Source: Alcaligenaceae bacterium SAGV5
GTDB taxonomy: Bacteria; Pseudomonadota; Gammaproteobacteria; Burkholderiales; Burkholderiaceae_B
Assembly (NCBI GenBank): GCA_009360345.1
Contig: SPDP01000001.1
Coordinates: 1-64,000, forward strand
Length of the DNA stretch: 64,000 nt
Direction of reading: 5' to 3'
Shown here piece after piece: positions 42,825-51,462 of this stretch; positions within the stretch are counted from its first letter, which is position 1, and each line of letters opens with the position of its first letter. The position numbers and the translations under genes were made by a program. Under the pieces are notes generated by a model. It saw nothing but the letters and a program-made list of their open reading frames with translations, had not been told where the DNA came from and searched no databases.

Positions 42825-42833
42825 CCCCCCCCC
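42825..42833 (+). repeat. C9 homopolymer at the 5' end of the MarR gene
   Basis: Nine consecutive C lie between well-placed start codons (GTG 42793 with GAGG just upstream; ATG 42802) and the MarR coding frame. With nine C those starts run out of frame and stop at 42999; with eight C they would enter the MarR frame. The run and following bases (TACGCC...CCACCGGCGG) resemble a degraded copy of the intergenic repeat. Confidence 0.8.
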
Positions 42834-42898
42834 TACGCCCCCCGTCCACCGGCGGCGACCCCTGGACGGATATCGACGCACAGGGGACCGGCCTGTCC

Positions 42899-43345
42899 GT
42901 GGACGATTTCATCACCACGCTGGTCGTGCGCGCCGGCAACTCGCTGCGCCGGGTCGTGACCCTGCCCTATTCCGATCAATTCGGATTGACCATGGCTGAA
43001 TGGCGCATGCTGTCGGTCGTGGCCGAGGCCCGGTGCCTGCCCTTCTCGGAACTGGTCACGCGTTCGGAAACCGACAAGTCGCTGGTCAGCCGCGCCATGC
43101 GCCTGCTCGAAACGCGCGGTCTCGTCGTCCTCGAACCGGTGGCCGGCTCGCCGCGCCGGGGACTGACCTGCCGGCTCTCGACCGATGGCCAGGCGCTGTA
43201 CGATCGCGCCATGCCCGTCGCCCAACGCGCCCAGGCCGCCATGATCCGCGTCCTCAGCAACGAGGAACGGCAGGTGCTGTACCGGACGCTGCACAAATTG
43301 CGGCGAGCCTGCCACGACGAAGAAGGGCCACCCGACGAAGGCTGA
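42899..43345 (+). CDS. MarR-family transcriptional regulator (start uncertain)
   Basis: A regulator with a winged helix-turn-helix: DQFGLTMAEWRMLSVVAEAR then FSELVTRSETDKSLVSRAMRLLETRGLVV and the wing (SPRRGLTCRLSTDGQAL). The coordinates given use the GTG at 42899 (148 residues), the first good internal start. The frame is open back to a TTG at 42710 (211 residues). The best ribosome site belongs to the GTG at 42793, which is out of frame by one base because of the C9 tract. MarR proteins respond to small phenolic or acidic ligands; here it follows the molybdoenzyme cluster. Confidence 0.8.
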   Translation: MDDFITTLVVRAGNSLRRVVTLPYSDQFGLTMAEWRMLSVVAEARCLPFSELVTRSETDKSLVSRAMRLLETRGLVVLEPVAGSPRRGLTCRLSTDGQALYDRAMPVAQRAQAAMIRVLSNEERQVLYRTLHKLRRACHDEEGPPDEG

Positions 43346-43417
43346 CCGAGGCGCCGCGACGCGTCCCGGACACACCGCGTAGAATTCGGCCAGTCATCCG
43401 TTTTCCAGGAGCCGGTC

Positions 43418-44215
43418 TTGCTGCGCATCGTTTCCATCAACCTCAACGGTATCCGTTCGGCCTCCCGCAAGGGCTTCCTCCCCTGGCTCGGCGCGACCGG
43501 CGCCGACGTCGTCTGCCTGCAGGAACTGAAGGCCCAGGACGCCGATCTGACCGACGACATGCGCCACCCGCCGGGCTACGAAGGCCATTTCTTCCCCGCC
43601 CAGAAAAAGGGTTACAGCGGCGTCGGCGCCTACGTGAAGCGCGCCTGCGAATCCGTCATCGTCGGCTTTGACAAGGAAGAGTTCGACGCCGAGGGCCGCA
43701 TCCTGCGCATCGACTGGCCCGGCCTGTCCGTAGTCAGCGCCTACCTGCCCTCGGGCAGCAGCGGCGACGAACGCCAGCAGGCCAAATACCGCTTCCTGGA
43801 CCGCTTCGCGCCCTGGCTCACGGGCCTGATGGACGAACACCGCGACACCGGACGCGAGTTCGTCATCTGCGGCGACTGGAACATCGCGCACCAGGAAATC
43901 GACCTGAAGAACTGGAAGAGCAACCAGAAGAACAGCGGCTTCCTGCCCGAGGAACGCGCCTGGTTGACCAAGGTGCTCGACGAGATCGGCTGGGTGGATG
44001 TCTACCGCCGGCTGCATCCCGAAACCACCGGCGAGGCCTATACCTGGTGGAGCAACCGGGGCCAGGCCTGGGCCAAGAACGTCGGGTGGCGCATCGACTA
44101 CCAGATCGCCACCCCCGGCATCGCCGGCACGGCGAAGGCGGCGGCCATCTACAAGGAAGAGCGGTTCTCCGACCACGCGCCGCTGACGGTCGACTACGAC
44201 TGGAAGCTGGACTGA
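43418..44215 (+). CDS. xthA: Exodeoxyribonuclease III
   Basis: A 265-residue AP endonuclease/3'-exonuclease. Motifs: IVSINLNGIRSA, CLQELKAQD, GRILRIDWPGLSVVSAYLPSG, CGDWNIAHQEIDL, and the terminal SDHAPLTVDYDW catalytic Asp-His. TTG start with AGGAG 9 nt upstream. Base excision repair enzyme. Confidence 0.96.
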   Translation: MLRIVSINLNGIRSASRKGFLPWLGATGADVVCLQELKAQDADLTDDMRHPPGYEGHFFPAQKKGYSGVGAYVKRACESVIVGFDKEEFDAEGRILRIDWPGLSVVSAYLPSGSSGDERQQAKYRFLDRFAPWLTGLMDEHRDTGREFVICGDWNIAHQEIDLKNWKSNQKNSGFLPEERAWLTKVLDEIGWVDVYRRLHPETTGEAYTWWSNRGQAWAKNVGWRIDYQIATPGIAGTAKAAAIYKEERFSDHAPLTVDYDWKLD

Positions 44216-44235
44216 GCCTGCCGCGGGAAGCTCCC

Positions 44236-45204
44236 TCAGTCTATCGTCGCCCCCGACAACTTGACCGCCTCGGCCCACATGGCCCGCTCCCTCTTTGCCC
44301 GGTCGCCGAAATCCCGGGGTCCGAGGTATTCAGGCTCGACCCCCAGTTGCCGCAGCTTGTCGGCAACGTCGGGGCGCGCCAGGGCACGGCCGACTTCAGC
44401 GGCAAGCCGTTCGACGATACCGGCTTCGACACCGGCGGGCAGGTAGAAGCCCAGATAGGACGAAGGAAGCGCGACCTTCACGCCCGACTCCGCGAACGTG
44501 GGCACATCCGGCAGGACCGCCAATCGCTTCGATGCCGTCACCGCCACCGGCACGATTTTCTGTCCCTGCACGAAGGCTAGCGCGGGGCCGGCCGCGTCGA
44601 TGCCCAGTTTCAATTGATCGCCCGCCACCGCGGTGATCGCCGCAGGACTGCCTTTGAAAGGCACGTGCTGCACGGACAGATTCTCTCGCGCCCCCAGCAG
44701 TGCCATCGTCAGGTGGACGGTCGTGCCGCTGCCCGGCGACGCATAGGCGTATTTGCCGGGATGGCGCTTGAGCTCCTCCAGCACGCCGGCCAGTGTCCTG
44801 GCGGGAAAGGACGGATGGACGTAGATCAGGTTGGCGGCATTGCCGAACTGGGCCAGCGGCGCCAGGTCCTTGTCGACGCTGTAGTCGAGCTTCGTGTACA
44901 TGACGGGACTGACGGCGGTGTTCACCGCGGCGCCCAGCAGCAGGGTATAGCCGTCGGCCGGCGCGCGCGCGACCTGCTGCGTGCCGATGTTGCCCGAGGC
45001 GCCGGGCTTGTTCTCGACCACGATGGGCTGGCCGAGCGAGGCGGCCATGCCATCCAGGACGAGCCGCGCCGCCACGTCGATGGCGCCGCCCGCGGGAAAG
45101 GGAACGACGGCCTTCAAGGGCCGCGCGGGATAGGACTGGGCCGCCGCCGGCTGGAGAACCGACAACAGGACGATAGCGGTCAGACAGGACAATCGGGACA
45201 TCAT
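44236..45204 (-). CDS. Bug-family periplasmic solute receptor
   Basis: A 322-residue receptor with a signal peptide (LTAIVLLSVLQPAAA) and Bug motifs: YPARPLKAVVPFPAGGAIDVAARL, NKPGASGNIGTQQVARAPADGYTL and VPFKGSPAAITAVAGDQ. GGAG lies 7 nt before the ATG at 45204. It follows the metallophosphoesterase gene by 44 nt and is probably in its operon. Ligand unknown. Confidence 0.92.
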   Translation of the reverse strand: MMSRLSCLTAIVLLSVLQPAAAQSYPARPLKAVVPFPAGGAIDVAARLVLDGMAASLGQPIVVENKPGASGNIGTQQVARAPADGYTLLLGAAVNTAVSPVMYTKLDYSVDKDLAPLAQFGNAANLIYVHPSFPARTLAGVLEELKRHPGKYAYASPGSGTTVHLTMALLGARENLSVQHVPFKGSPAAITAVAGDQLKLGIDAAGPALAFVQGQKIVPVAVTASKRLAVLPDVPTFAESGVKVALPSSYLGFYLPAGVEAGIVERLAAEVGRALARPDVADKLRQLGVEPEYLGPRDFGDRAKRERAMWAEAVKLSGATID

Positions 45205-45248
45205 GACATTCTCCATCGTGAATCGAAACATCCTGGTCGGCGGTGCGT

Positions 45249-47270
45249 TCACGACACCGGGCGCAGGATCCACAAGACCGGCCCGCCGGCATCGCCACGG
45301 ACAAGACGGCCCGCATCCCCTTCCACGACTGCCTGCGCGCCGCTGCCAAGGTCCACTCGGCATCCCTCGCAGCGGTCCGGCAAGCCCGGCACCGGACCAT
45401 GCCAGACCCGGCCGGGCGTATCCGGCAGGGGCAGCAGCAGCACCATCTCGCCCGCCCGGGCCTCGCCCAGCAGGCCATCGGTGGTCTCGTGCCAGTCCAG
45501 CGTCCGCACCGGCGGCAGCTCCGACAAGGCGCCGTTCAGGTTGCGCAGCGCCCGGCCGGCCAGGCGCGGATTGCCCCGGCGGTCGATCAGGCCGGTCCGC
45601 GGAAAATAGCCGCGGTCCACGTCGCCCAACGTATCGAGGAAAACGCGATGTCCACGGTGGAAGTGGCTGCACAGCGCCGTCTCCAGCACGCGGCAGGTAT
45701 TGCGCCACTCGTCGTGCTGCGCCCGGGCGGGGCTGTCGTCGGCCAGGCGCACATGCACCTGGGCGCACAGCCCCCTGCCCTCGGCAGCCTCGGCAGCCCG
45801 CGCGATTCCCTCGTGCGCGGACGTGTCGCGGGCGATGCGAAAGACCAGGCCGTCCGCCGCCGGGGCGGCGGGCAACTCGTCGTCGACCGTGAAGCCATGA
45901 TCCACCAGCAGTTTGATCTGCTTGCCGTCGCGCGACTCGCCCGAAGCGTTCCAGAAGCGCGACAGGACGAGCGGCACGCCCGCGCGCTCCCGTGCCGCCG
46001 CCAGCCGCGCATCCAGGTCGGGCGCGGGCGGCCATCTCAGGACCAGCTCCAGCCCGTCCAGCAGGTGGCGATGCCGGCGCACGGCATCGAGCGCGGCCTC
46101 GCCGGGCCAGCCGAAGTGGAACACCGCGAAGCGGCAGCCCTGTACGGCCACGGCTTCCATGCGCGCGCGCGATGCCACGTCGAGCAAGTCGTCCAGGGGC
46201 ACGCGCAGCCGGCGCACGCCCATCTCCCATAGCGCCAGGATGGGGTAGTCGTTGCGCGCCCGCTTGCGCCGGAATTCGTCCAGCATGCTGCTGTAGGGGA
46301 TGTCGTACAGCACGGTCCAGCCATGGCGCAGCTCCACGCCCGGCGCGGGCAATTCACCGGCCGAGGGCGGCAGGCGCGGCCAGTCGCGCTGCGCGGCCGC
46401 CCGCTCCGGGCCGTCGCCGAAGCTGCGGAGGAACTGCGTCACGATCCGCTCTTCATGGACGTCGACCACCATGACCCCCAGCTTGGCGACGTCGTTGCGG
46501 CCGTTCTCGTGCTCCGGCGGCTGGCCCACGTGCAGCGTTTCCGCATAGTCGGCGCGCACGAAGGCGGTGGACGGCATCAGGTAGAAATTCGTGTCCGCGT
46601 GGCGGTTCAGGAAGAAGTTGTGGACGTGGCCGGTGAACGCCGCCGCCACCTTGTGCCGGGCGACGGCAGCCAGCAGCCAGCTTCGTCCCGGTTCGTCGAT
46701 GTTGTCGTAGTGCCCATGTTCGTCCGGGGTGGCGACGAAGGGCGGATAGTGCATGAACAGGAAGATGCGCTGCCCCGCGTGCGCTGCCAGGTCCGCCTCC
46801 AGCCACTCTGCCTGCTCTTGCTCCTGCGGCAGCCCCGAGTTGATGAGCGAAGTGTTGATGACGGCGAAGTGGCAGCCCTGCCGGTCGAAGCCGTAGAAAT
46901 GTTCCCCGAAGTGACGGCTGTACAGCTCCACGTACTCGGGGCGGATGGCGCCCGCCGGAACGTAGTCGGCCTGCTTGTCGCCCACGTCGTGGTTGCCCGG
47001 CACCAGATGGACCGGACAGGCCAGTTCCGCCATGGAATCGCGGAATTGCCGGACGGCCCGCGGATAGGAGACGGCCTCGGGCACAGGATGGATCATGTCC
47101 CCCACGTGCACGACGAAGGCCGGTCCCAGCGCGTTCAGCATCGCCACGGTATGCCGCAGCCGCTCATTGGTCAGCCGGTGCGACGCGAACGGCGAGATGT
47201 TGTCCTGCTCCGAAGGATTGACGTGGCTGTCGGCGATGACGGCGAAGCGAAAGAGAGGGGGAGAAGCCAT
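45249..47270 (-). CDS. Metallophosphoesterase fused to a large uncharacterised C-terminal domain
   Basis: A 673-residue protein. The N-terminal calcineurin-like domain (about 1-260) has all metal motifs: VIADSHVN, VVHVGDMIH, PGNHDVGD, FMHYPP and FTGHVHNF. Residues about 320-673 look like a (beta/alpha) barrel-type region (WEMGVRRLRVPLDDLLDVASRARMEAVAV) that I cannot name. No signal peptide or membrane segment. The start at 47270 (MASPPLFRFAVIADSH) is preferred to a TTG at 47312. Divergent from a LysR gene that likely controls it together with the Bug receptor. Confidence 0.82.
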   Translation of the reverse strand: MASPPLFRFAVIADSHVNPSEQDNISPFASHRLTNERLRHTVAMLNALGPAFVVHVGDMIHPVPEAVSYPRAVRQFRDSMAELACPVHLVPGNHDVGDKQADYVPAGAIRPEYVELYSRHFGEHFYGFDRQGCHFAVINTSLINSGLPQEQEQAEWLEADLAAHAGQRIFLFMHYPPFVATPDEHGHYDNIDEPGRSWLLAAVARHKVAAAFTGHVHNFFLNRHADTNFYLMPSTAFVRADYAETLHVGQPPEHENGRNDVAKLGVMVVDVHEERIVTQFLRSFGDGPERAAAQRDWPRLPPSAGELPAPGVELRHGWTVLYDIPYSSMLDEFRRKRARNDYPILALWEMGVRRLRVPLDDLLDVASRARMEAVAVQGCRFAVFHFGWPGEAALDAVRRHRHLLDGLELVLRWPPAPDLDARLAAARERAGVPLVLSRFWNASGESRDGKQIKLLVDHGFTVDDELPAAPAADGLVFRIARDTSAHEGIARAAEAAEGRGLCAQVHVRLADDSPARAQHDEWRNTCRVLETALCSHFHRGHRVFLDTLGDVDRGYFPRTGLIDRRGNPRLAGRALRNLNGALSELPPVRTLDWHETTDGLLGEARAGEMVLLLPLPDTPGRVWHGPVPGLPDRCEGCRVDLGSGAQAVVEGDAGRLVRGDAGGPVLWILRPVS

Positions 47271-47341
47271 GTTGCGGGTCGGCCATGAAAGCGAGGGGCC
47301 AGTATCCAGCAAGCCTTGGAATTAATAAAATTCATTTTTTT

Positions 47342-47353
47342 AATCCATGGATT
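47342..47353. promoter_or_regulatory. Palindrome AATCCATGGATT upstream of LysR
   Basis: A perfect 12-bp palindrome in the AT-rich 93-bp gap between the metallophosphoesterase and LysR starts, 11 bp before the LysR ATG. Possible autoregulatory site. Confidence 0.35.
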
Positions 47354-47363
47354 CATAAAAATC

Positions 47364-48269
47364 ATGGTGACGCTCCGTCAGCTCCACGCGCTCGCGACCC
47401 TGGCCAACACCGGCAGCTTCACCGCGACGGCCGATGCGCTGGCGCTGACGCAGTCCGCCGTCAGCGTGATGATCAAGGAACTGGAACAACAGGTGGGCGT
47501 GGTGCTGGTGGAGCGGGGCCGGACCGTGCGCCTGACGGCCGCGGGCAAGACCTTGTGCGAGACGGCCAACCGCGTGCTGGCCGACATCCATCGCACGGTG
47601 GCTGGCCTGCGCAGCGTCGGGGAACTGCAAGGCGGCCGCATCCGCGTGGCCGTGGGACCGCTGACCGCGGCCACCTTCTTCCCGCGCGCGCTGGCGCTGT
47701 TCCGCGCACGGCATCCCCTGGTGGCGGTCGACGTGCTGGACGTGCCGGTGGAACAGGCCTCGCAGCGACTGGCAGCCGACGAAGTGGACGTCGCCATCGG
47801 CTCTCCCGGCGCCAGTCCGGCCCTGGCCACCGTGCTGCGCACCGAACCGCTGGTGCGCGACCGGATGCACGCGGTGTATGCGCGCGGCAAGGCACCGCCG
47901 GCCCCGGCGGGCGGGCGCAGGATGAAATGGCAGGCCTTGCAGCACGCCGAGGTGATCCTGACGGACCGGGTCAGCGGACAATGGCGCGAGGTCTTTCTAC
48001 AGTTGTCGCGGGCCGGCGTGGCGCTGAACGCGGTGCAGGAAGTCAGGCTGTATTCGACGGCGCTGGAAATGGTCCGGTGCGGCCTGGGGATGACGCTGCT
48101 GCCCGCGTTCGCCGCCCGCCACCTGGATGCGGCGCACTACGACGTGCGCGGCATCGAGCATGGCGACACGCGCTGGGAAGTGCACTGGATGATGCGCGCC
48201 GCGGCGGCGCCGACGGCGGCCTCGGAGGCCCTGCGGGAGGCCGTCATCGAGGCGCTGGGTTCCCGCTAG
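47364..48269 (+). CDS. LysR-family transcriptional regulator
   Basis: A 301-residue LysR protein: helix-turn-helix LRQLHALATLANTGSFTATADALALTQSAVS (4-34) and a substrate-binding domain (GGRIRVAVGPLTAATFFPRAL). The ATG at 47364 (MVTLRQLHAL) is the family start; an in-frame upstream ATG at 47316 adds an implausible hydrophobic extension. Divergent from the metallophosphoesterase/Bug pair. Confidence 0.92.
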   Translation: MVTLRQLHALATLANTGSFTATADALALTQSAVSVMIKELEQQVGVVLVERGRTVRLTAAGKTLCETANRVLADIHRTVAGLRSVGELQGGRIRVAVGPLTAATFFPRALALFRARHPLVAVDVLDVPVEQASQRLAADEVDVAIGSPGASPALATVLRTEPLVRDRMHAVYARGKAPPAPAGGRRMKWQALQHAEVILTDRVSGQWREVFLQLSRAGVALNAVQEVRLYSTALEMVRCGLGMTLLPAFAARHLDAAHYDVRGIEHGDTRWEVHWMMRAAAAPTAASEALREAVIEALGSR

Positions 48270-48274
48270 GGAAC

Positions 48275-49555
48275 TCAGGCCACCTTGGGCAACGACCGGT
48301 ACAACACGTCCACGCCCGCCATGAAGTCGTCGATCTCCATGGCCTCGGCCGGGTTGTGCGAGCCGTTCTCGTTGCGGATGAAGATCATGCCCGAGGGAAT
48401 GCCGGCGTTGGCGAACAGGGCCGCGTCGTGCCCCGCCCCGCTGGGAATTTTCTCGGCCGGCAATGACAGTTCCGCCGAGGTGTCCAGCAGCAGTTGCACC
48501 AGTTGCGCATCCATGGTCGCCGGAGCCGATTCGATGCGCCGGTCGAACTCGAAGCGCACGCCGCGCTGGCGCGCCACCTCGTCGCATTCGGCGCGCATCA
48601 CGCGGTAGAACTCCTCCAGCGTCTCGGTGCTTTCGCTGCGCACTTCGAAGCTGAAATCGACCCTGCCCGGGATGCGCGAGACGGCGTGCTCGGCGGGGTC
48701 GGTACCCATCACGCCCGAGGTCACGACCAGGTCGTTGCCGCGTTCGAGCAGCACGCGCCAGTGCTCGTCCAGCCGCATCAGCAGGTCGGACACCGCGAAC
48801 ACCGCATCGTTGCGCAGCCAGCGCGGCACGGCGCCGGAGTGGCCGGGCTCGCCTATGCATCGCACCAGGTTGTGGCGGATGTTGCCGCGTATGCCCGAGA
48901 CGATGGCCGTGGGCCATTTGCGGGCCACCATCAGCGGCCCCTGCTCGATGTGCAGTTCCAGGTAGGCCCGCACGCCCGACACCCACGGCACGGGCTTGCC
49001 GGCGGCGATGCTGTCCACGTCGGCGCCCACGCTGGCCATGGCCTCGGCCAGGGTGCGGCCGCTGCGCTTGTTGCGCAGCGCCAGGTCGTCCGCCTTGAGC
49101 TTGCCCAGGATGGCGCCGGAGCCCATGTAGGCCTTGCCGAACCACGCGCTTTCCTCGCCCCGCATGCCGGCGACCCACAGGGGGTGCGCGAGCCGCACGC
49201 CCTCCTCCTTGAGCCGTTTCAGGCACAGCAGGCCGGCGATGACGCCGGCCAGGCCGTCGTAGTTGCCGCCCTGGGGCACCGAATCCACGTGCGATCCGCA
49301 CACGATGGGCGCCTGGTCGCCCGCCTGCGCCAGCGAGAACACCACGTTGGCCGCGGGATCGGTCCGCGCGGCGATGCCATGCCTGCCCGCCCAGTCGACC
49401 AGCGCGCCCAGCGCGGCCGTCTCGGTGGGACCATAGCTCTCGCGCGAGACGCCGACGCCATCGAAACTGAGCTGGCGGATCCGCTCGAACAGATCGATCG
49501 CTTCCTGCCGTCCGGGAACGGCCTTGGCGCCGGCCATCGTGGTTGCTGCTGTCAT
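48275..49555 (-). CDS. M20-family N-carbamoyl amino acid amidohydrolase (allantoate/ureidosuccinate type)
   Basis: A 426-residue binuclear Zn hydrolase of the allantoate amidohydrolase / N-carbamoyl-L-amino acid hydrolase family. Motifs: CGSHVDSVPQGGNYDGLAGV, GMRGEESAWFGKAYMGS, YLELHIEQGP and SGAGHDAALFANAGIPSGMIF. These enzymes cleave ureido groups from N-carbamoyl compounds, giving an amine, CO2 and ammonia. The gene starts 7 nt after pyrD, so N-carbamoyl-L-aspartate (from orotate via dihydroorotate) is the attractive substrate; this is inference from context. Confidence 0.87.
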   Translation of the reverse strand: MTAATTMAGAKAVPGRQEAIDLFERIRQLSFDGVGVSRESYGPTETAALGALVDWAGRHGIAARTDPAANVVFSLAQAGDQAPIVCGSHVDSVPQGGNYDGLAGVIAGLLCLKRLKEEGVRLAHPLWVAGMRGEESAWFGKAYMGSGAILGKLKADDLALRNKRSGRTLAEAMASVGADVDSIAAGKPVPWVSGVRAYLELHIEQGPLMVARKWPTAIVSGIRGNIRHNLVRCIGEPGHSGAVPRWLRNDAVFAVSDLLMRLDEHWRVLLERGNDLVVTSGVMGTDPAEHAVSRIPGRVDFSFEVRSESTETLEEFYRVMRAECDEVARQRGVRFEFDRRIESAPATMDAQLVQLLLDTSAELSLPAEKIPSGAGHDAALFANAGIPSGMIFIRNENGSHNPAEAMEIDDFMAGVDVLYRSLPKVA

Positions 49556-49562
49556 GTCGACC

Positions 49563-50498
49563 TCAAGCCATCGCCTCGAAAGGCACGAAGCCGGTGTCCT
49601 CCACCGCCCCCACCAGCCCTTGCAGGCCGGGCAGGCCCTTGCGACGGCAATACTGCACCAGGCCGTCGATCACGTCGATCATGGCCGTGGGATGGATGAA
49701 GGTGGCGGTCCCGACCTGCACGGCCTTCGCGCCGGCCAGCATGTATTCGATCGCGTCCTCGGCGGTGGAGATGCCGCCGCAGCCGATGATGGGAATCGAG
49801 ACCGCGCGATGGCACTGGTACACCATGCGCACGACGATGGGCTTGATCGCCGGCCCCGACATGCCGCCCATGACGTTGCCCAGCTTGGGCCGGCGCGTGT
49901 CGATGTCGATCGCCATGCCCAGGATGGTATTGGCGGCCACGATGGCGTCGGCGCCCTCTTCCTGCGCCGCGCGGGCCACGTTGGCGATCTCGCCGGTGTT
50001 GGGCGTGAGCTTGACCCACAGCGGCAGCGAGGTCGAGGCGCGCAGCGCCTTCACCACGGCGGCCGTGGAGCGGGCATGCATCGCGAACGCCTTGCCGTCT
50101 TCTTCGATGTTGGGGCACGAGATGTTGGCCTCGATGGCGGCCACGCCCTCGACCCGCGACAGCTCGGCCGCCAGCCGCGCGAAGCCGTCGTTCGACGGCG
50201 CCGAGATACTGACCACCAGCGGCGGCGAGAACTTCCGGTAGAAGGGAATGCTCTCGCGGATGAAATAGTCGGAACCCTTGCTGGGGATGCCGATGGCATT
50301 GAGCATGCCGCTGTGCACCTCCGCCACCCGCGGGACCGGGTTGCCGGTGCGCTTCTCGTGCGTGATGGTCTTGGTGACGAACGCGCCCAGGCGGTTGAAG
50401 TCGATGGTGTTGGCCAGCCCGTCGGCGAACGTGCCCGAGGCCGGCATCACGGGATTGGAGAGGCGCAGTCCGCCTACCTCCACGGACAGGTCTATCAT
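49563..50498 (-). CDS. pyrD: Dihydroorotate dehydrogenase, class 1B catalytic subunit
   Basis: A 311-residue FMN protein: MIDLSVEVGGLRLSNPVMPASGTF, ANISCPNIEEDGKAF with the Cys base of class 1B enzymes, VKLTPNTGEI, and GCGGISTAEDAIEYMLAGAKAVQVGTA. It works with the PyrK-like subunit encoded immediately upstream (1-nt overlap), using NAD(H). Class 1B pairs serve either synthesis of orotate or, as in orotate-fermenting clostridia, its reduction to dihydroorotate. Beta-proteobacteria normally make orotate with a quinone-linked class 2 PyrD, so a degradative direction is plausible here. Confidence 0.87.
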   Translation of the reverse strand: MIDLSVEVGGLRLSNPVMPASGTFADGLANTIDFNRLGAFVTKTITHEKRTGNPVPRVAEVHSGMLNAIGIPSKGSDYFIRESIPFYRKFSPPLVVSISAPSNDGFARLAAELSRVEGVAAIEANISCPNIEEDGKAFAMHARSTAAVVKALRASTSLPLWVKLTPNTGEIANVARAAQEEGADAIVAANTILGMAIDIDTRRPKLGNVMGGMSGPAIKPIVVRMVYQCHRAVSIPIIGCGGISTAEDAIEYMLAGAKAVQVGTATFIHPTAMIDVIDGLVQYCRRKGLPGLQGLVGAVEDTGFVPFEAMA

Positions 50499-51334
50499 CA
50501 CGCCACCTCCGCCAGGGGAAACACGGGGCCGTCCCAGCAGACACGCTTGCTGACCAGCCTGTCGCCTTCGCGGAAGGCGCGCACGCAGCAATAGCACATG
50601 CCGATGCCGCAGGCCATCTGCTGCTCCATCGCCACTTCGCCCGGCACGGACAACTCGGCGCCCAGGCGCTGCATCAACAGCGTCAGGCGCGACGACCCAC
50701 AGGTATAGAAGGCATCGGCGCGGCCCGCGGCATGCAGCTCGCGCAGCAGGCGCTCGACATTCTCGACGGCGCTGGTGCCGGCCTCGTCGGTGACTTCGAC
50801 GATGGTCGCGCCGATGGCCGCGAACCGGTCCTGCGACATCAGGTTGGCGGCATCGCGCGCGCTCAGGATGGCCGTCACGCCCACCCCTGCCTGCGCCGCC
50901 AGCTCGGCCAGCGGCGCCAGCGTCGCCAGCCCCACGCCGCGCCCCAGCACGACGATGTGGCGCGCGCCCGCGGGCAGCGTGAATCCCACGCCCAGCGGCC
51001 CCAGCATCGGCAGCTTGTCGCCCGCCTCGAGCGTCGCCAGCCCGCGCGTGCCGGCGCCCGTCACCTTGTACAGGAACTCCACCCGCCCCGTGGCCGGATC
51101 GGCCCGGTAGGTGCTCATGGGCCGGCGAAAGAACGGCGAATCCCGCTCAGTGGAAGGACACAAGAGATGAAAGAACTGCCCCGCCTTCGCCCCCGCGGCC
51201 GGCAGTCCGGCATCCAGCACCAGGTGCTTGTAGTCCCGGTTCACCCACGCATTGCTGATCACCGCGCCCTGCGTATCCGGCGCGGCCGGTCCGGCGCAAC
51301 ACCCGACCTGCGATTCGGACGACACAACTTCCAT
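50498..51334 (-). CDS. pyrK: Dihydroorotate dehydrogenase electron-transfer subunit (PyrK-like)
   Basis: A 278-residue ferredoxin-reductase-type protein. FAD motif RRPMSTY (about 88-94), nucleotide site VLGRGVGLATLAPLAELA, and a C-terminal [2Fe-2S] site ACGIGMCYCC plus KRVCWDGPVF. It carries electrons between NAD(H) and PyrD. AGAGGA lies 6 nt before the ATG at 51334. The N-terminal 45 residues carry a CC pair and are somewhat unlike standard PyrK. Overlaps pyrD. Confidence 0.88.
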   Translation of the reverse strand: MEVVSSESQVGCCAGPAAPDTQGAVISNAWVNRDYKHLVLDAGLPAAGAKAGQFFHLLCPSTERDSPFFRRPMSTYRADPATGRVEFLYKVTGAGTRGLATLEAGDKLPMLGPLGVGFTLPAGARHIVVLGRGVGLATLAPLAELAAQAGVGVTAILSARDAANLMSQDRFAAIGATIVEVTDEAGTSAVENVERLLRELHAAGRADAFYTCGSSRLTLLMQRLGAELSVPGEVAMEQQMACGIGMCYCCVRAFREGDRLVSKRVCWDGPVFPLAEVA

Positions 51335-51383
51335 TCTGATTCCTCTGCGCTGGAGAACTCCCAGCGCTCGATTACTGCCTACC

Positions 51384-51460
51384 TTGGGCACCGCGGATCC
51401 GGCTCCGCCGGTCCGCCAGTGCCGCCCCCTGGGGGGCGCGCGTAAGCGCGTAGGGGGGGG
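51384..51460 (-). repeat. Double-hairpin intergenic repeat, copy F
   Basis: Begins 2 nt after the MFS gene stop. Same type as copies C and G: small hairpin CGCGC/GCGCG with GTAA loop and long hairpin with GGCAC/GTGCC outer stem. It lies between the MFS and pyrK genes of the same operon. Confidence 0.87.
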
Positions 51461-51462
51461 CC

